Shown: positions 53,479-64,000 of the stretch, in pieces
Layout of the letters: each line of letters opens with the position of its first letter
How positions within the stretch are numbered: the stretch's first letter is position 1
Translations under genes and position numbers: made by a program
The notes under the pieces: model-generated
What the model was told of the DNA's origin: nothing
The model's input: only the letters and a program-made list of their open reading frames with translations
The model's database searches: none
Assembly: GCF_000745965.1 (NCBI RefSeq)
Contig: NZ_JQKI01000014.1
Coordinates: 1 to 64,000, forward strand
Direction: 5' to 3'
DNA from: Edaphobacter aggregans DSM 19364
Lineage (GTDB): Bacteria; Acidobacteriota; Terriglobia; Terriglobales; Acidobacteriaceae
DNA: 64,000 nt

Positions 53479-54063
53479 ATGAAACCTTTATGGATTGTGC
53501 TGGGCGTCGTTGGCCTCATCATCCTTCTGCTGCTCTTTGCCGGAGGCAGCTACGTGAGCACAAAGAACACTCTGATCCAGAAGAACGAAGCCATCAACCA
53601 GGCCTACTCGCAGGTGAACGTCGTGCAGCAGCGAAGGCTTGATCTGATTCCAAATCTTGTTGCCTCGGTGAAAGGCTATGTCGCTGAGGAATCGACGATT
53701 CTGACCAACATCGCCAACGCACGCGCAGGCGTGCTCGCAGCCGGTTCGGACCGCAACGCCAGCATCGACGCCAATCGTAAGCTGGACGTCGCCTTGGGGC
53801 CGTTCTTCCGCCTGCAGGAGCAGTACCCCGACCTGAAGGGCAACCAGCAGTTCATGCGCCTGGAAGACGAGCTGGCTGGAACGGAAAATCGCATTGCCGT
53901 CGAGCGCCAGCGGTACAACAGGACGCTTCAGGATTACAATACTTATGTTCAGCAGTTCCCCAACAGTATCTGGGCCGGTATGGCTGGATTCCACCCCCGC
54001 GAGGAATACTTCAGAGGGAACCCTGAAAACAGCGTCGCGCCCAAGGTCGACTTCTCGAAGTAA
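53479..54063 (+). CDS. LemA-family protein
   Basis: This 194-residue protein has one N-terminal membrane helix (about 5-25) and a LemA helical domain (NEAINQAYSQVNVVQQRRLDLIPNLVASVKGY, ELAGTENRIAVERQRYNRTLQDYN, PNSIWAGMAGFHPREEYF). The membrane-anchored helical bundle faces outward. It pairs with the preceding TPM gene, as is usual. A terminator follows 33 bp after the stop. Confidence 0.92.
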   Translation: MKPLWIVLGVVGLIILLLLFAGGSYVSTKNTLIQKNEAINQAYSQVNVVQQRRLDLIPNLVASVKGYVAEESTILTNIANARAGVLAAGSDRNASIDANRKLDVALGPFFRLQEQYPDLKGNQQFMRLEDELAGTENRIAVERQRYNRTLQDYNTYVQQFPNSIWAGMAGFHPREEYFRGNPENSVAPKVDFSK

Positions 54064-54095
54064 GGTAGAAGCCGAATTGAACCTTGGCACGAAGA

Positions 54096-54130
54096 AAGGC
54101 CGTCGCCCATCAGCGACGGCCCTTCTTTTG
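54096..54130 (+). terminator. intrinsic terminator after the LemA gene
   Basis: AGGCCGTCGC (54097-54106) pairs with GCGACGGCCC (54113-54122, one wobble or mismatch at the end) and is followed by TTCTTTTG. Confidence 0.8.
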
Positions 54131-54187
54131 GGGACCCGAGGTACATAGCTCCGGCCACTCAACCTGCTCTGGCGGGCCGGTCGAGCT

Positions 54188-54535
54188 TTACTTGGTGAAC
54201 GAAGAGATTGCGGTGGCCTCGTCTTCGCGCACGTCGAAGACGGTGTAGAGCTTGGTGATCTGCAGCAGGTCGTGAACCTTCTTGGTCAGGTTCAGCAGCT
54301 TCAATTCGCCGCCGGCGTTCTTCACCGTGGTGAAGGCGCTGACCAGTTCGCCGATCCCCGAGCTGTCGATGTAGTTGATATCACCGAGGTTCAGCAGAAT
54401 CTTCTTCTGCCCCTTGGACAGCAGATCACGAACCGCATCGCGAATCGTTACACTGCCTTCGCCGAGCGTGATCCGGCCGCTCAGGTCCAGAATGGTGACG
54501 CCGTCCACTTGGCGAGTCTGTACTTTCATGCTCAT
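54188..54535 (-). CDS. STAS-domain anti-sigma-factor antagonist (RsbV-like)
   Basis: This 115-residue single STAS domain has [34 protein letters not shown] (phospho-acceptor Ser at about 59) and GGELKLLNL. It should bind the RsbW-type kinase encoded 15 bp upstream on the same strand and release a sigma factor when unphosphorylated. No sigma factor or PP2C phosphatase gene lies in the window. Confidence 0.9.
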   Translation of the reverse strand: MSMKVQTRQVDGVTILDLSGRITLGEGSVTIRDAVRDLLSKGQKKILLNLGDINYIDSSGIGELVSAFTTVKNAGGELKLLNLTKKVHDLLQITKLYTVFDVREDEATAISSFTK

Positions 54536-54550
54536 GTTTTCATCTTCTCC

Positions 54551-55105
54551 TTAGGTCCCCGACTGCGCGGGTGTGCGGTGCTTGATGAGGGTCAGTTCGG
54601 TGCCAGGGTGTAGCTGGCGAAAGTGTACCTCATCCATGAAGGCGCGAATCAGAAAGATGCCTCGACCTGAGCCTCGAAGGATGTTTTCCGGAGCCAGCGG
54701 GTCCGGCAGAGTGCTCGGATCGAGGCCCGGTCCCTGGTCGGTGATGCGAATCACGAGGTCATCCGAGGTCGTCTCAAACGAAGCCGTAATATGCTTGTTC
54801 GGATCATATGCATTTCCGTGTAGAACGGCGTTCACGGCTGCCTCCCGCACCGCCATGGCGACGTGGGTAATCGTCTCTTCGTCGAAACCGGCCCGCTGGG
54901 CGTACTGCTCGGCAGTCTGCTCAATCTTGTTGACGCTGTCGAGGGTCGAGTCGAGGGTGAAGCTGACGCGGCTTGTCGTTGAGTCGGCCAAGGATGTCCT
55001 TGCAATCTTTGAATGCCCGTCGTCAACGGCAGACAACAGCGATGATGGCAGTGTGCTTGCGCTTGTGCCGATTGTCAAGATTGGCTCCTTCAACTCTTTC
55101 GCCAT
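54551..55105 (-). CDS. RsbW-like anti-sigma factor/serine kinase
   Basis: This 184-residue GHKL-ATPase anti-sigma factor has an N-terminal Ser-rich extension (about 1-45). The HATPase core has VAMAVREAAVNAVLHGN (N-box), RITDQGPGLDP (G1-box) and SGRGIFLIRAFMDEV (G2-type). It phosphorylates the STAS antagonist encoded downstream. The start at ATG 55105 has GGGAG upstream. Confidence 0.88.
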   Translation of the reverse strand: MAKELKEPILTIGTSASTLPSSLLSAVDDGHSKIARTSLADSTTSRVSFTLDSTLDSVNKIEQTAEQYAQRAGFDEETITHVAMAVREAAVNAVLHGNAYDPNKHITASFETTSDDLVIRITDQGPGLDPSTLPDPLAPENILRGSGRGIFLIRAFMDEVHFRQLHPGTELTLIKHRTPAQSGT

Positions 55106-55210
55106 CTCGTGCCTGCTCCCGCCCGCTGAAAGGATGAAATGCTGGTCACAACATACTCTCTATCGGCCAATTCTGTGCGCTAACATGCCAAGACGAGGAA
55201 AAATCTGCAA

Positions 55211-57265
55211 ATGAGAAACTCCCTGACCCATCTCTCTGCCTGCCTTCTGCTTGCCACGGCTGCTGCCGCACAGCAGGGCTCCGCCCCGGTCGCACGGCCG
55301 CTCTCCGCCATGCCCTATTCGCCGTCGCTCGACCCCTCCTCGCTGGACCGCTCGGTCGATCCCTGCCAGGACTTCTACCGCTTCTCCTGCGGCGGCTGGA
55401 TGAAGAACAACCCCATCCCGGCCGACCAGCCCCGCTGGGACGTCTACTCGAAGCTGGCCAACGACAACCAGCAGTTTCTCTGGGGAATCCTCGAAGCCGA
55501 CGCCAGGGCCACCAACCGCACACCCACCCAGCAGAAGGTCGGCGACTACTTCGCCGCCTGCATGGATACGGCGGCCATCGATAAGCTCGGGGCCGCGCCG
55601 CTCAAGCCCACACTGACGGCCATCGATGCGCTGCCGGACCGCAAGGCCCTCATCGCCTACCTCGGCACCCTGAACCGCAACACGCGCGGCTCGTTCTTCT
55701 TCAACTCCGGCGCCTCGCAGGACCCCGGCGACTCGAACTCCGTCATCGCCGAGATCTCCGCCGGCGGTCTGGGCCTGCCCGACCGCGACTACTACCTGAA
55801 GACGGACGCCAAGAGCGAAGAGACTCGCAAAGCCTACGTCGCTTACGTGGAGAAGATCCTCACCCTGGCCGGCGAGCCCGCCGGTCAAGCGCAAAAAGAT
55901 GCAACTACGATCATGCGCATTGAGACCGATCTGGCAAAGGCCTCGCTCACCCGTGTCGAGCGCCGCGATCCCTACAAGCAGTACCACAAGATGACCGTCG
56001 CCCAGCTCTCTGCAGAGGACCCCGTCATCAACTGGCCTGACTATCTCCGCGTCCAGGGCGCCTCTGGCGTCAACACGCTCAACGTCGCCCAGCCGGCCTT
56101 CCAGAAGGCCGTCGACCACGCCCTCACGACGGAGCCGCTCGAGGACCTGAAAGCCTATCTTCGCTTCCACGCCGTGACGGCGGCAGCCACCTCGCTCTCG
56201 GCTCAGTTTGAGAACGTGTACTTCGACTTCTACAGCGGCTATCTGCGCGGTGTGCAGCAGATGCCTCCGCGCTGGAAGCGCTGCGTCCGCCAGGTGGACC
56301 GTGCGCTCGGCGAGGCGCTCGGCCAGGAGTTTGTCGCCCGAACCTTCTCGCCCGAGACCAAGCAGAAGACCGTGCTGATGACTGACCAGATCGAGCAGGC
56401 CATGAAGTCCGAGATCGAGCACCTCGACTGGATGAGCCCAGCGACCAAGCAGGAGGCGCTGCGCAAGCTCCACGGCGTCCGCAACAAGATCGGCTACCCG
56501 GACAAGTGGCGGGATTACTCGAAGCTGGAGATCAAGGCCGACGACTACTACGGCAATACCGTTCGTGCCGCGGACTTCGAGACAGACCGCGACTGGGCCA
56601 AGGTGGGCAAGCCGGTCGACCGTGAGGAGTGGGATATGACGCCACCCACCGTCAATGCCTACTACAACCCGCAGATGAACGATGTGAACTTCCCGGCCGG
56701 CGTGCTGCAGCCGCCGCTCTACGACCCGAAGATGGATGACGCGCCGAACTACGGCAACACGGGCTCAACCATCGGGCATGAGTTGACGCACGGCTTCGAC
56801 GACGAGGGGCGCCAGTTCGACGCGCAGGGCAACCTGAAAGACTGGTGGACCAAGGAGGATGCCAAGGGCTTTGAGGACCGCATCAACTGTCTCCGCGACC
56901 AGTTCGCGACCTACGTCGTGGTCGACGACATCCACATCAACTCCAAGCTCACCAGCGGCGAGGACGTCGCGGACCTCGGCGGAACCCTGATCGCCTACAT
57001 CGCATGGAAGAAGGCGACGGGCGGTATGGACCCCAGGCCCGCCGAAGGCTTCACCCCCGACCAGCGTTTCTTCATCGGCTTCGCCCAGTGGGCCTGCGAG
57101 AACACCCGCGAGGCCAACAGCCGCTTGCAGGCCGCCACCGACCCGCACTCGCCCGGCTTCGCCCGGATCAACGGTATCGTCACCAACCTGCCGGAGTTTG
57201 CTACCGCCTTCGGGTGCAAAACCGGCCAGCCGATGGTGAAGGCAAAGGTGTGCAAGGTCTGGTAA
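55211..57265 (+). CDS. M13 (neprilysin/PepO) metallopeptidase
   Basis: This 684-residue secreted zinc endopeptidase has a signal peptide (about 1-20, ending AAAA). The M13 N-terminal domain begins DPCQDFYRFSCGGWMKNNPIP. The catalytic domain has VNAYYNPQMNDVNFPAGVLQPP, GHELTHGFDDEGRQFD (H-E-x-x-H at about 521) and GEDVADLGG (third ligand Glu; usually GENIAD). The C-terminal CKVW matches the conserved CxxW end. All catalytic residues are present. ATG 55211 has GAGGA 11 nt upstream. Confidence 0.95.
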   Translation: MRNSLTHLSACLLLATAAAAQQGSAPVARPLSAMPYSPSLDPSSLDRSVDPCQDFYRFSCGGWMKNNPIPADQPRWDVYSKLANDNQQFLWGILEADARATNRTPTQQKVGDYFAACMDTAAIDKLGAAPLKPTLTAIDALPDRKALIAYLGTLNRNTRGSFFFNSGASQDPGDSNSVIAEISAGGLGLPDRDYYLKTDAKSEETRKAYVAYVEKILTLAGEPAGQAQKDATTIMRIETDLAKASLTRVERRDPYKQYHKMTVAQLSAEDPVINWPDYLRVQGASGVNTLNVAQPAFQKAVDHALTTEPLEDLKAYLRFHAVTAAATSLSAQFENVYFDFYSGYLRGVQQMPPRWKRCVRQVDRALGEALGQEFVARTFSPETKQKTVLMTDQIEQAMKSEIEHLDWMSPATKQEALRKLHGVRNKIGYPDKWRDYSKLEIKADDYYGNTVRAADFETDRDWAKVGKPVDREEWDMTPPTVNAYYNPQMNDVNFPAGVLQPPLYDPKMDDAPNYGNTGSTIGHELTHGFDDEGRQFDAQGNLKDWWTKEDAKGFEDRINCLRDQFATYVVVDDIHINSKLTSGEDVADLGGTLIAYIAWKKATGGMDPRPAEGFTPDQRFFIGFAQWACENTREANSRLQAATDPHSPGFARINGIVTNLPEFATAFGCKTGQPMVKAKVCKVW

Positions 57266-57281
57266 GCTCGCGCGAGCAGAT

Positions 57282-58544
57282 ATGAGCAGGTGCGGACCCA
57301 ACATGACCACCGTAGCCTCGCTCGTCGGCGCGCCAGTTCGCAACGCCAGCGGGGAGATGATCGGACGAGTTCGCGAGTTTGCAGTCTCGCCCTCGCGTGA
57401 CGCCTCGCGAGTCTACGGACTTGTCCTGAAGCTCTCTGCCCATGCTCGCGGCGGGAACGAGAACATGGTTGCCGTCGAAGATCTGGAAGTTGACGCTGAC
57501 GACCTTCGAATGGTGACAAATGCCGCGCCCGTCCCGCCTCCGAATGACCCTGCCCTCGTCCTCCTCGAGCGCGACCTGCTCGACCAGCAGATCATCGACG
57601 TCCACGGCCGCAAAGTCGTCCGCGTGAACGATGTCCACCTCTGCTGGGAGCACACCTCCGACCGCCGCCTCAACCTGCGCATCGCCGAGGTGGAAGTTGG
57701 TCTCCGCGGAGCTGTCCGCCGTCTCATCAAGGGCCTTCCCTCAAGCACCGTCGAAGCCATCGCCTCCCGCTTCACTCCCAGCGTCATTCCGTGGGAGTTC
57801 GTGGATCTTATCGACCCCTCCCGCCGCGTCCGCCTCAAGGTAGACCAGGACCGGCTCTCGGAGATGCATCCCTCGGACCTGGCCGACATCCTCGAAGAGT
57901 TGGCCCCGCCGGAACGGCAGGCGCTGTTCGAGAGTCTGGACGAGGAGGTCGCGGCCGAGACCCTCGAAGAGGTCCAGCCCAAGCTGCAAAAGTCCCTCGT
58001 CCAGGCGCTCGACTCCGAGCACGTCGCAGGGATCGTGGAAGAGATGGACCCCGGAGCAGCCGCCGACCTGCTCGCCGAACTCCCCGAAGAAAAGTCCGAG
58101 GAGATCCTCGAAGAGATGGCCCCCGAGGAGCGGCAGGAAGTCGAAGATCTGCTTGAGTTCTCGCAAGACTCCGCTGCCGGCCGCATGACGACCGAGTACC
58201 TCGAGCTTCCCGAGACCGCCCGGGTCGCCGATGTCCACGCCGCTCTGCGCGCCTTCGAGGGCGACATCGAGCTGATCACCGACATCTATCTGACCGGCGA
58301 GGAGGGCAAGCTCACCGGTCTGATTCCGGTTGTGCGCATCCTGCTTGCTGGCGCCGAGACGCCGTTATCCGATCTGCCTCATGGGCACCTCGTCACCTGC
58401 CATGTCGATGCTGGCGGACGCAAGGTAGCCGAGCTGTTCGACAAGTACAATCTGCGCTCGCTGCCCGTGATCGATGCGGACGGCAAGCTCGTCGGCGTGG
58501 TTCACGCCGAGCAGGTCATCGCGCTGCTCCGCGCCAGTCACTGA
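57282..58544 (+). CDS. PRC-barrel/MgtE-N/CBS regulatory protein without membrane domain
   Basis: This protein of 420 residues (413 if started at ATG 57303, where homology begins) carries an N-terminal PRC-barrel-like domain (about 10-80: LVGAPVRNASGEMIGRVREF) and a second similar beta segment. An MgtE_N superhelix follows (about 195-290: SDLADILEELAPPERQALFESL, LLAELPEEKSEEILEEM), then two CBS domains (about 295-415). The five-helix MgtE magnesium channel domain is absent, so this is the cytosolic sensor half alone. It may regulate another channel or sense magnesium or nucleotides. Confidence 0.85.
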   Translation: MSRCGPNMTTVASLVGAPVRNASGEMIGRVREFAVSPSRDASRVYGLVLKLSAHARGGNENMVAVEDLEVDADDLRMVTNAAPVPPPNDPALVLLERDLLDQQIIDVHGRKVVRVNDVHLCWEHTSDRRLNLRIAEVEVGLRGAVRRLIKGLPSSTVEAIASRFTPSVIPWEFVDLIDPSRRVRLKVDQDRLSEMHPSDLADILEELAPPERQALFESLDEEVAAETLEEVQPKLQKSLVQALDSEHVAGIVEEMDPGAAADLLAELPEEKSEEILEEMAPEERQEVEDLLEFSQDSAAGRMTTEYLELPETARVADVHAALRAFEGDIELITDIYLTGEEGKLTGLIPVVRILLAGAETPLSDLPHGHLVTCHVDAGGRKVAELFDKYNLRSLPVIDADGKLVGVVHAEQVIALLRASH

Positions 58545-58605
58545 GCTATCGATTGCGGATTGCCGCTTTGGCCGGCAGCCCAACTCATCGGATAATCAGA
58601 CCTGA

Positions 58606-59652
58606 ATGAAGATCCTCTACGCGGCGGCGCTGTCGCCGAACGACTCCGCACTTTATCGTCTCTGGGCCCTCGAGCGCCTCGGCCAACAAGTCGTTCCCCT
58701 CGACTATCTGTCCTATGAAGCGTCAAACCCCATCGTGCACAGGATCGTCTATCGGCTCGCCGCAGGTCCTCACGTCGAGCGTTTCAATCGCGACCTCATC
58801 CAGCTGGCCGAGCGCGAGAAGCCCGACCTGTTGTGGGCCGATAAGATTCTCTGGATGAAGCCGCGTACGCTCGACCATCTGCGCTCGCTCGGTGTCACCA
58901 CTGTCAGCTACATGATCGACAATCCCTTCGGCCCTCGCCGCGATCCTGGCTGGCGGCTCTACATGAAGGGCATTCCGCACTACGATCTTCATGTCGTGCA
59001 ACGCGACAAGAACATCGCCGACTATCGTCAGCGCGGTGCACGCGACGTCATCAAGATTCAGACAGCCTATGAGCCCACGCTCCATTTCCCGCCGCCCGAA
59101 GGCTGGTCGGACCGCAATCGCGACCGGGAGGTCTCCTTCGTCGGAACGCCGTATGACGACCGCGCCGCCGTTCTTACACGGCTCTCGGAGGAGTTCGGCG
59201 TCACCATCTCCGGCAACGACCGCTCCTGGCGGCGCGCGCTTGCGCCCGCATCCTTCTCAAAGCTCTACCGTGAGGGAGAACTCTACCGGCAGCAGTATCG
59301 TGAGGCCCTCTGGCGCTCGAAGATCAACCTCAGCTTCATCACCCACTCCAACCTGGACGAGTTCGTCCATAAGAGCTTCGAGATCGCCGGCTGCGGCGGT
59401 TTCCTGCTCGCCGAGCGCTCCGCGGGCCACCTCGATCGCTTCCGCGAGGACGAGGAGGCCGTCTTCTTCACCGGCTATGACGAGCTTGCTGCCAAGATTC
59501 GCCGCTATCTTCCTGACGAAGCTGCCCGCGCCCGAATCGCCGCCGCCGGCCAGGCCCGCGCCCATCGCGACGGCTACTACAACGACCGCCAGGTAGGACT
59601 TATCCTAGAGCGCGCCGAATCGATCCTCGCCGCGAAGGGGATTCTTCGCTGA
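58606..59652 (+). CDS. CgeB-like glycosyltransferase
   Basis: This 348-residue GT-B fold protein has the CgeB/YkvP layout. The N-terminal domain begins MKILYAAALSP, with a LLWADKILWMKP segment. The C-terminal glycosyltransferase domain has REVSFVGTPYDDRAAVL, WRSKINLSFITHSN, KSFEIAGCGGFLLAER (nucleotide-sugar-binding region) and FFTGYDELAAKIRRYL. Family members glycosylate proteins or surface polymers, but the acceptor is unknown. It is a single gene; no clear ribosome site precedes ATG 58606. Confidence 0.85.
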   Translation: MKILYAAALSPNDSALYRLWALERLGQQVVPLDYLSYEASNPIVHRIVYRLAAGPHVERFNRDLIQLAEREKPDLLWADKILWMKPRTLDHLRSLGVTTVSYMIDNPFGPRRDPGWRLYMKGIPHYDLHVVQRDKNIADYRQRGARDVIKIQTAYEPTLHFPPPEGWSDRNRDREVSFVGTPYDDRAAVLTRLSEEFGVTISGNDRSWRRALAPASFSKLYREGELYRQQYREALWRSKINLSFITHSNLDEFVHKSFEIAGCGGFLLAERSAGHLDRFREDEEAVFFTGYDELAAKIRRYLPDEAARARIAAAGQARAHRDGYYNDRQVGLILERAESILAAKGILR

Positions 59653-59658
59653 ACCGGC

Positions 59659-60189
59659 CTACTCGCCGACGGTGACCAACCGGATCGCCGAAAGGTTTCG
59701 CACCCAGCGCTTTGGCTTCTTGTCGGCACTTGCCACCAGCTTCAGCTTGCCGTCCTCGCCCAGCGGTTTACCGTCCACGCTGGTCGCTACGACCACGTCG
59801 GCCGCGTGCTCGGAGCCTTCGATCTCCGTAGCCGAGTAGAGCACCCAGTACTTATCGGTTCCTTCAGCGACGATGTAGCTGTGCAGCATCTTTCGATGGG
59901 TCGGCTGGCCCACGGCAAACCCGTACTTCGCGAGCAGATCGCCCAGCGCAACCCCCGTATACGATTCGTCTTTCTTTGTGTGTTCGTTATGGACGGTCAC
60001 GGTCTTCTGAGGCAGCGACGCAAGATCGTTCAGCGTCACCGTCGACGTCTTGCCCTCGACCGTAAGTTGAAGATGCGTCGAAGGAGCGGCCTTTGCATGG
60101 GCATGCTCCGGCTCTGTCTGGGCTGAGAGATAGGAACTGCCGCCAATTAGGGCAAGTGCCAACATCAGGGTTACTGACCTGGTCGTCAT
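59659..60189 (-). CDS. periplasmic protein with molybdopterin-oxidoreductase (SUOX-like) fold
   Basis: This 176-residue protein has a signal peptide (about 1-23, ending YLSAQ) and an Oxidored_molyb-like domain (LQLTVEGKTSTVTLNDLASLPQKTV, YTGVALGDLLAKYG, VVATSVDGKPLGEDGKLKLVA, VRNLSAIRLV). The Cys that binds molybdenum in sulphite oxidases is not present, so cofactor binding is unlikely or different. A His-rich stretch (EHAHAK) follows the signal peptide. It is divergent from nuoI. Confidence 0.82.
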   Translation of the reverse strand: MTTRSVTLMLALALIGGSSYLSAQTEPEHAHAKAAPSTHLQLTVEGKTSTVTLNDLASLPQKTVTVHNEHTKKDESYTGVALGDLLAKYGFAVGQPTHRKMLHSYIVAEGTDKYWVLYSATEIEGSEHAADVVVATSVDGKPLGEDGKLKLVASADKKPKRWVRNLSAIRLVTVGE

Positions 60190-60268
60190 GCAAATATCCT
60201 AAACGGGAGCGGCGCCGTCGAGCGGGAGGGCAAACCGAGCCAGCTCTCGTTCGCGCTTTGCCTCACGC

Positions 60269-60280
60269 TATACTTAACCC
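60269..60280 (+). promoter_or_regulatory. -10 box directly before nuoI
   Basis: TATACT (60269-60274) ends 6 nt before ATG 60281, and no ribosome site is visible. Transcription from it would start at or beside the ATG and give a leaderless message. The -35 region is weak. Confidence 0.4.
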
Positions 60281-60790
60281 ATGTCCATCGTTCGCAACGC
60301 TGCCGCCATCGTCAAGGGAATGAGCGTCACTCTGAAAGAGGCCTTTCAGCCGACCGAAGTCGAGAACTATCCCGACGGCAAAGGCCCCATGCGGGGCGCA
60401 AAGTTCCAGGAGCGCTTCCGCGGGAAGCACCAGCTTCAGCGCGACGAGAATGGCCTTGAGAAGTGCGTCGCCTGCTTCCTGTGCGCGGCCGCCTGCCCCT
60501 CCAACTGCATCTACATCGAGGCTGCGGAGAACACCGCCGAGCAGCGCATTTCCGGCGCCGAGCGTTACGCCAAGGTCTACAACATCGACTACAACCGCTG
60601 CATTTTCTGCGGCTACTGTGTTGAGGCCTGCCCGACCGATGCCATCACCCACGGCCACGGTTTCGAACTCGCCTCGCTGAACGCGACCTCGCTGGTGATG
60701 CGCAAGGAAGATCTGCTGGTTCCCCTTCACACACATAAGCTGCCTGACGCCGTGCTCTCGGACAAGGACGAAGCCGAGATTCTCGCGTAG
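60281..60790 (+). CDS. nuoI: NADH-quinone oxidoreductase subunit I
   Basis: This 169-residue NuoI protein has two 4Fe-4S ferredoxin motifs: CVACFLCAAACP and CIFCGYCVEACP. They carry clusters N6a and N6b in the complex I peripheral arm. The N-terminus with SVTLKEAFQPTEVENYP matches the family. It lies apart from any other nuo gene in the window, which is unusual because nuoI normally sits inside the nuo operon. It may complete a partial nuo set or be a second copy. Confidence 0.93.
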   Translation: MSIVRNAAAIVKGMSVTLKEAFQPTEVENYPDGKGPMRGAKFQERFRGKHQLQRDENGLEKCVACFLCAAACPSNCIYIEAAENTAEQRISGAERYAKVYNIDYNRCIFCGYCVEACPTDAITHGHGFELASLNATSLVMRKEDLLVPLHTHKLPDAVLSDKDEAEILA

Positions 60791-60896
60791 AAGAGGACGG
60801 TTGCAGAGTGGACGCTGACGGCATGAGCCTGAACTCGTCGCCCAGCTGGTGGCGCGCGAGTGCACCACGCAATGACGGAAGGACATCCAATACGAG

Positions 60897-61993
60897 ATGA
60901 CGACACCTCGCCAACATCCCCTTGAAGCCCTGCTCCAGCAGCGGATTGCCATCATCGATGGAGCGATGGGCACGACCATCCGCACCTACGGGATGAAGGA
61001 AGCCGACATCCGTGGCGAGCGATTCAAGGACTCGACCAAGGACCTGCTGAACAACGGCGACCTATTCTCGCTGACGCAGCCGAAGATGATCTGCGATATC
61101 CATCGGCGGTTCCTGGAGGCCGGTGCGGACATCATCGAGACGAACACCTTCGGCGCGACCAGCATCACGCAGAGCGAGTTCTTCGTGGACGATCCGCGCG
61201 AGCACGGCGGGCGCAAGAATCCTGAGTTTTACCAGAAGATCGTTGAAGACCCGTTCCTCAACAACCTGGCATGGGAGATCAATGAAAAATCGGCGCAACA
61301 GTGCCGCGAGTGGGCTGACCGCATTGCGAACGAGACAGGGCAGCAGCGCTTCGTCGCTGGAGCAATCGGGCCGCTGACCGTCTCTCTCTCGAACTCGCCC
61401 GACGCCGATGACCCGGGCTTCCGTGTGGTGACCTTCGATCAGGTGAAGGCGGCCTACGCGCAACAGGTGCGCGCGCTGATCGCCGGCGGCGTGGACGTGC
61501 TTCTGGTCGAGACGATCTTCGACTCGCTGAACGCCAAGGCAGCGCTTGTCGCTATCCGCGAGGTGTTTGACCAGGACAACCAGAAGCTGCCGGTGATGAT
61601 CTCCGCCGCGGTAGGCCGTGGCGGCGAGACGCTGATCTCCGCGCAGACCACCGAAGCCTTCTGGAACGCCGTTCAGCACGTGAAGCCGCTGTCGGTGGGA
61701 CTCAACTGCTCTCTCGGCCCCGATCTGATGTATCCGTTCCTTGAAGAACTCTCCGAGAAGGCGAACGTAGCGATCTCCTGCTACCCGAACGCCGGCCTGC
61801 CAAACCCCCTGTCGGAGACGGGCTTCGATCTGGGACCTGCGGACATGGCCCGCTACCTGGGCGACTTCGCACGGGGCGGCCTGATCAACATTGCCGGCGG
61901 CTGCTGCGGCAATACGCCCGAGCACATTGCTGCAATCGCGAAGGCGCTCGAAGGCAAGGCCCCGCGCAAGCTCGGCAAGATCGAGGTCGCAGC

Positions 61994-61997
<4 letters not shown>
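60897..61997 (+). CDS. metH: methionine synthase, homocysteine-binding module
   Basis: This 366-residue S-methyltransferase (Hcy) domain corresponds to the N-terminal module of cobalamin-dependent Met[15 protein letters not shown] opens the domain, NTFGATS follows, and the zinc-binding Cys residues are in [15 protein letters not shown] and [10 protein letters not shown]. It transfers the cobalamin-bound methyl to homocysteine. The other modules are encoded by the next gene, whose GTG overlaps this stop (GTGA). A short intergenic space follows nuoI. Confidence 0.92.

Positions 61998-64000
<2,003 letters not shown>

Noticed and set aside
60791-60896. Possible riboswitch before metH
   Set aside because: The 106-nt gap shows no recognisable SAM, SAH or cobalamin riboswitch core.

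Overview
The window is GC-rich chromosomal DNA that most resembles a member of the Acidobacteriota (Terriglobia/Acidobacteriaceae type, for example Terriglobus, Granulicella or Edaphobacter). This is inferred from the gene families (large MacB/FtsX-type permeases, BlaI/M56 pairs, DUF1223, split metH, LpxB, PpiD-like foldase) and from short intergenic repeats of a kind I associate with that group. LpxB and the SurA/PpiD and HtrA proteins point to a diderm envelope. No similarity search was run.

Layout. 1-3.4 kb is the end of an integrated mobile element: a group II intron 5' fragment fused to a broken DNA methyltransferase, a hypothetical gene, an excisionase-like HTH protein and a tyrosine recombinase. 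The recombinase lies next to the 3' end of an initiator tRNA-Met gene, which is the likely attachment site. 3.5-12.2 kb carries a BON/glycine-zipper envelope protein, a PpiD-like foldase, MalQ, a small protein, a truncated dehydrogenase-like protein and two FtsX-type permeases. 12.2-18.9 kb holds repeats, a cNMP-binding/DUF1003 membrane protein, a DUF4239-like protein, an acetyltransferase, a berberine-bridge-type flavoenzyme and an M1-peptidase-like protein that has lost its zinc site. 18.9-25.1 kb has lpxB, divergent from a DUF1905/YdeI-like gene plus a hydrolase, and then a blaI-M56-htrA cluster. Two matching palindromes, one before blaI and one inside the start of htrA, suggest that this repressor/protease pair also controls the envelope protease.

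25.3-32.8 kb has an MsbA-type ABC exporter, DUF1223, hemW, threonine aldolase and a CHASE3/PAS histidine kinase with a stand-alone receiver. 32.9-39.7 kb is a complete phosphate regulon, phoB-phoR-pstS-pstC-pstA-pstB-phoU, with a Pho-box-like direct repeat before pstS and a strong hairpin between pstS and pstC. 39.6-46.0 kb is an AddAB-like helicase/nuclease pair whose 3' end overlaps phoU. 46.1-58.5 kb contains a copper-binding/SCO fusion lipoprotein, a small membrane protein, a second ABC exporter, oligopeptidase B, DUF4142, TPM and LemA proteins, an RsbV/RsbW-like pair, an M13 peptidase and a membrane-free MgtE-type regulatory protein. 58.6-64.0 kb has a CgeB-like glycosyltransferase, a molybdopterin-fold periplasmic protein, a lone nuoI and a two-gene cobalamin-dependent methionine synthase. 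The second metH gene runs off the window end.

The main themes are envelope protein quality control (PpiD, HtrA, M56, M13), phosphate homeostasis, double-strand-break repair and one-carbon/methionine metabolism. The only clear mobile DNA is at the left edge.
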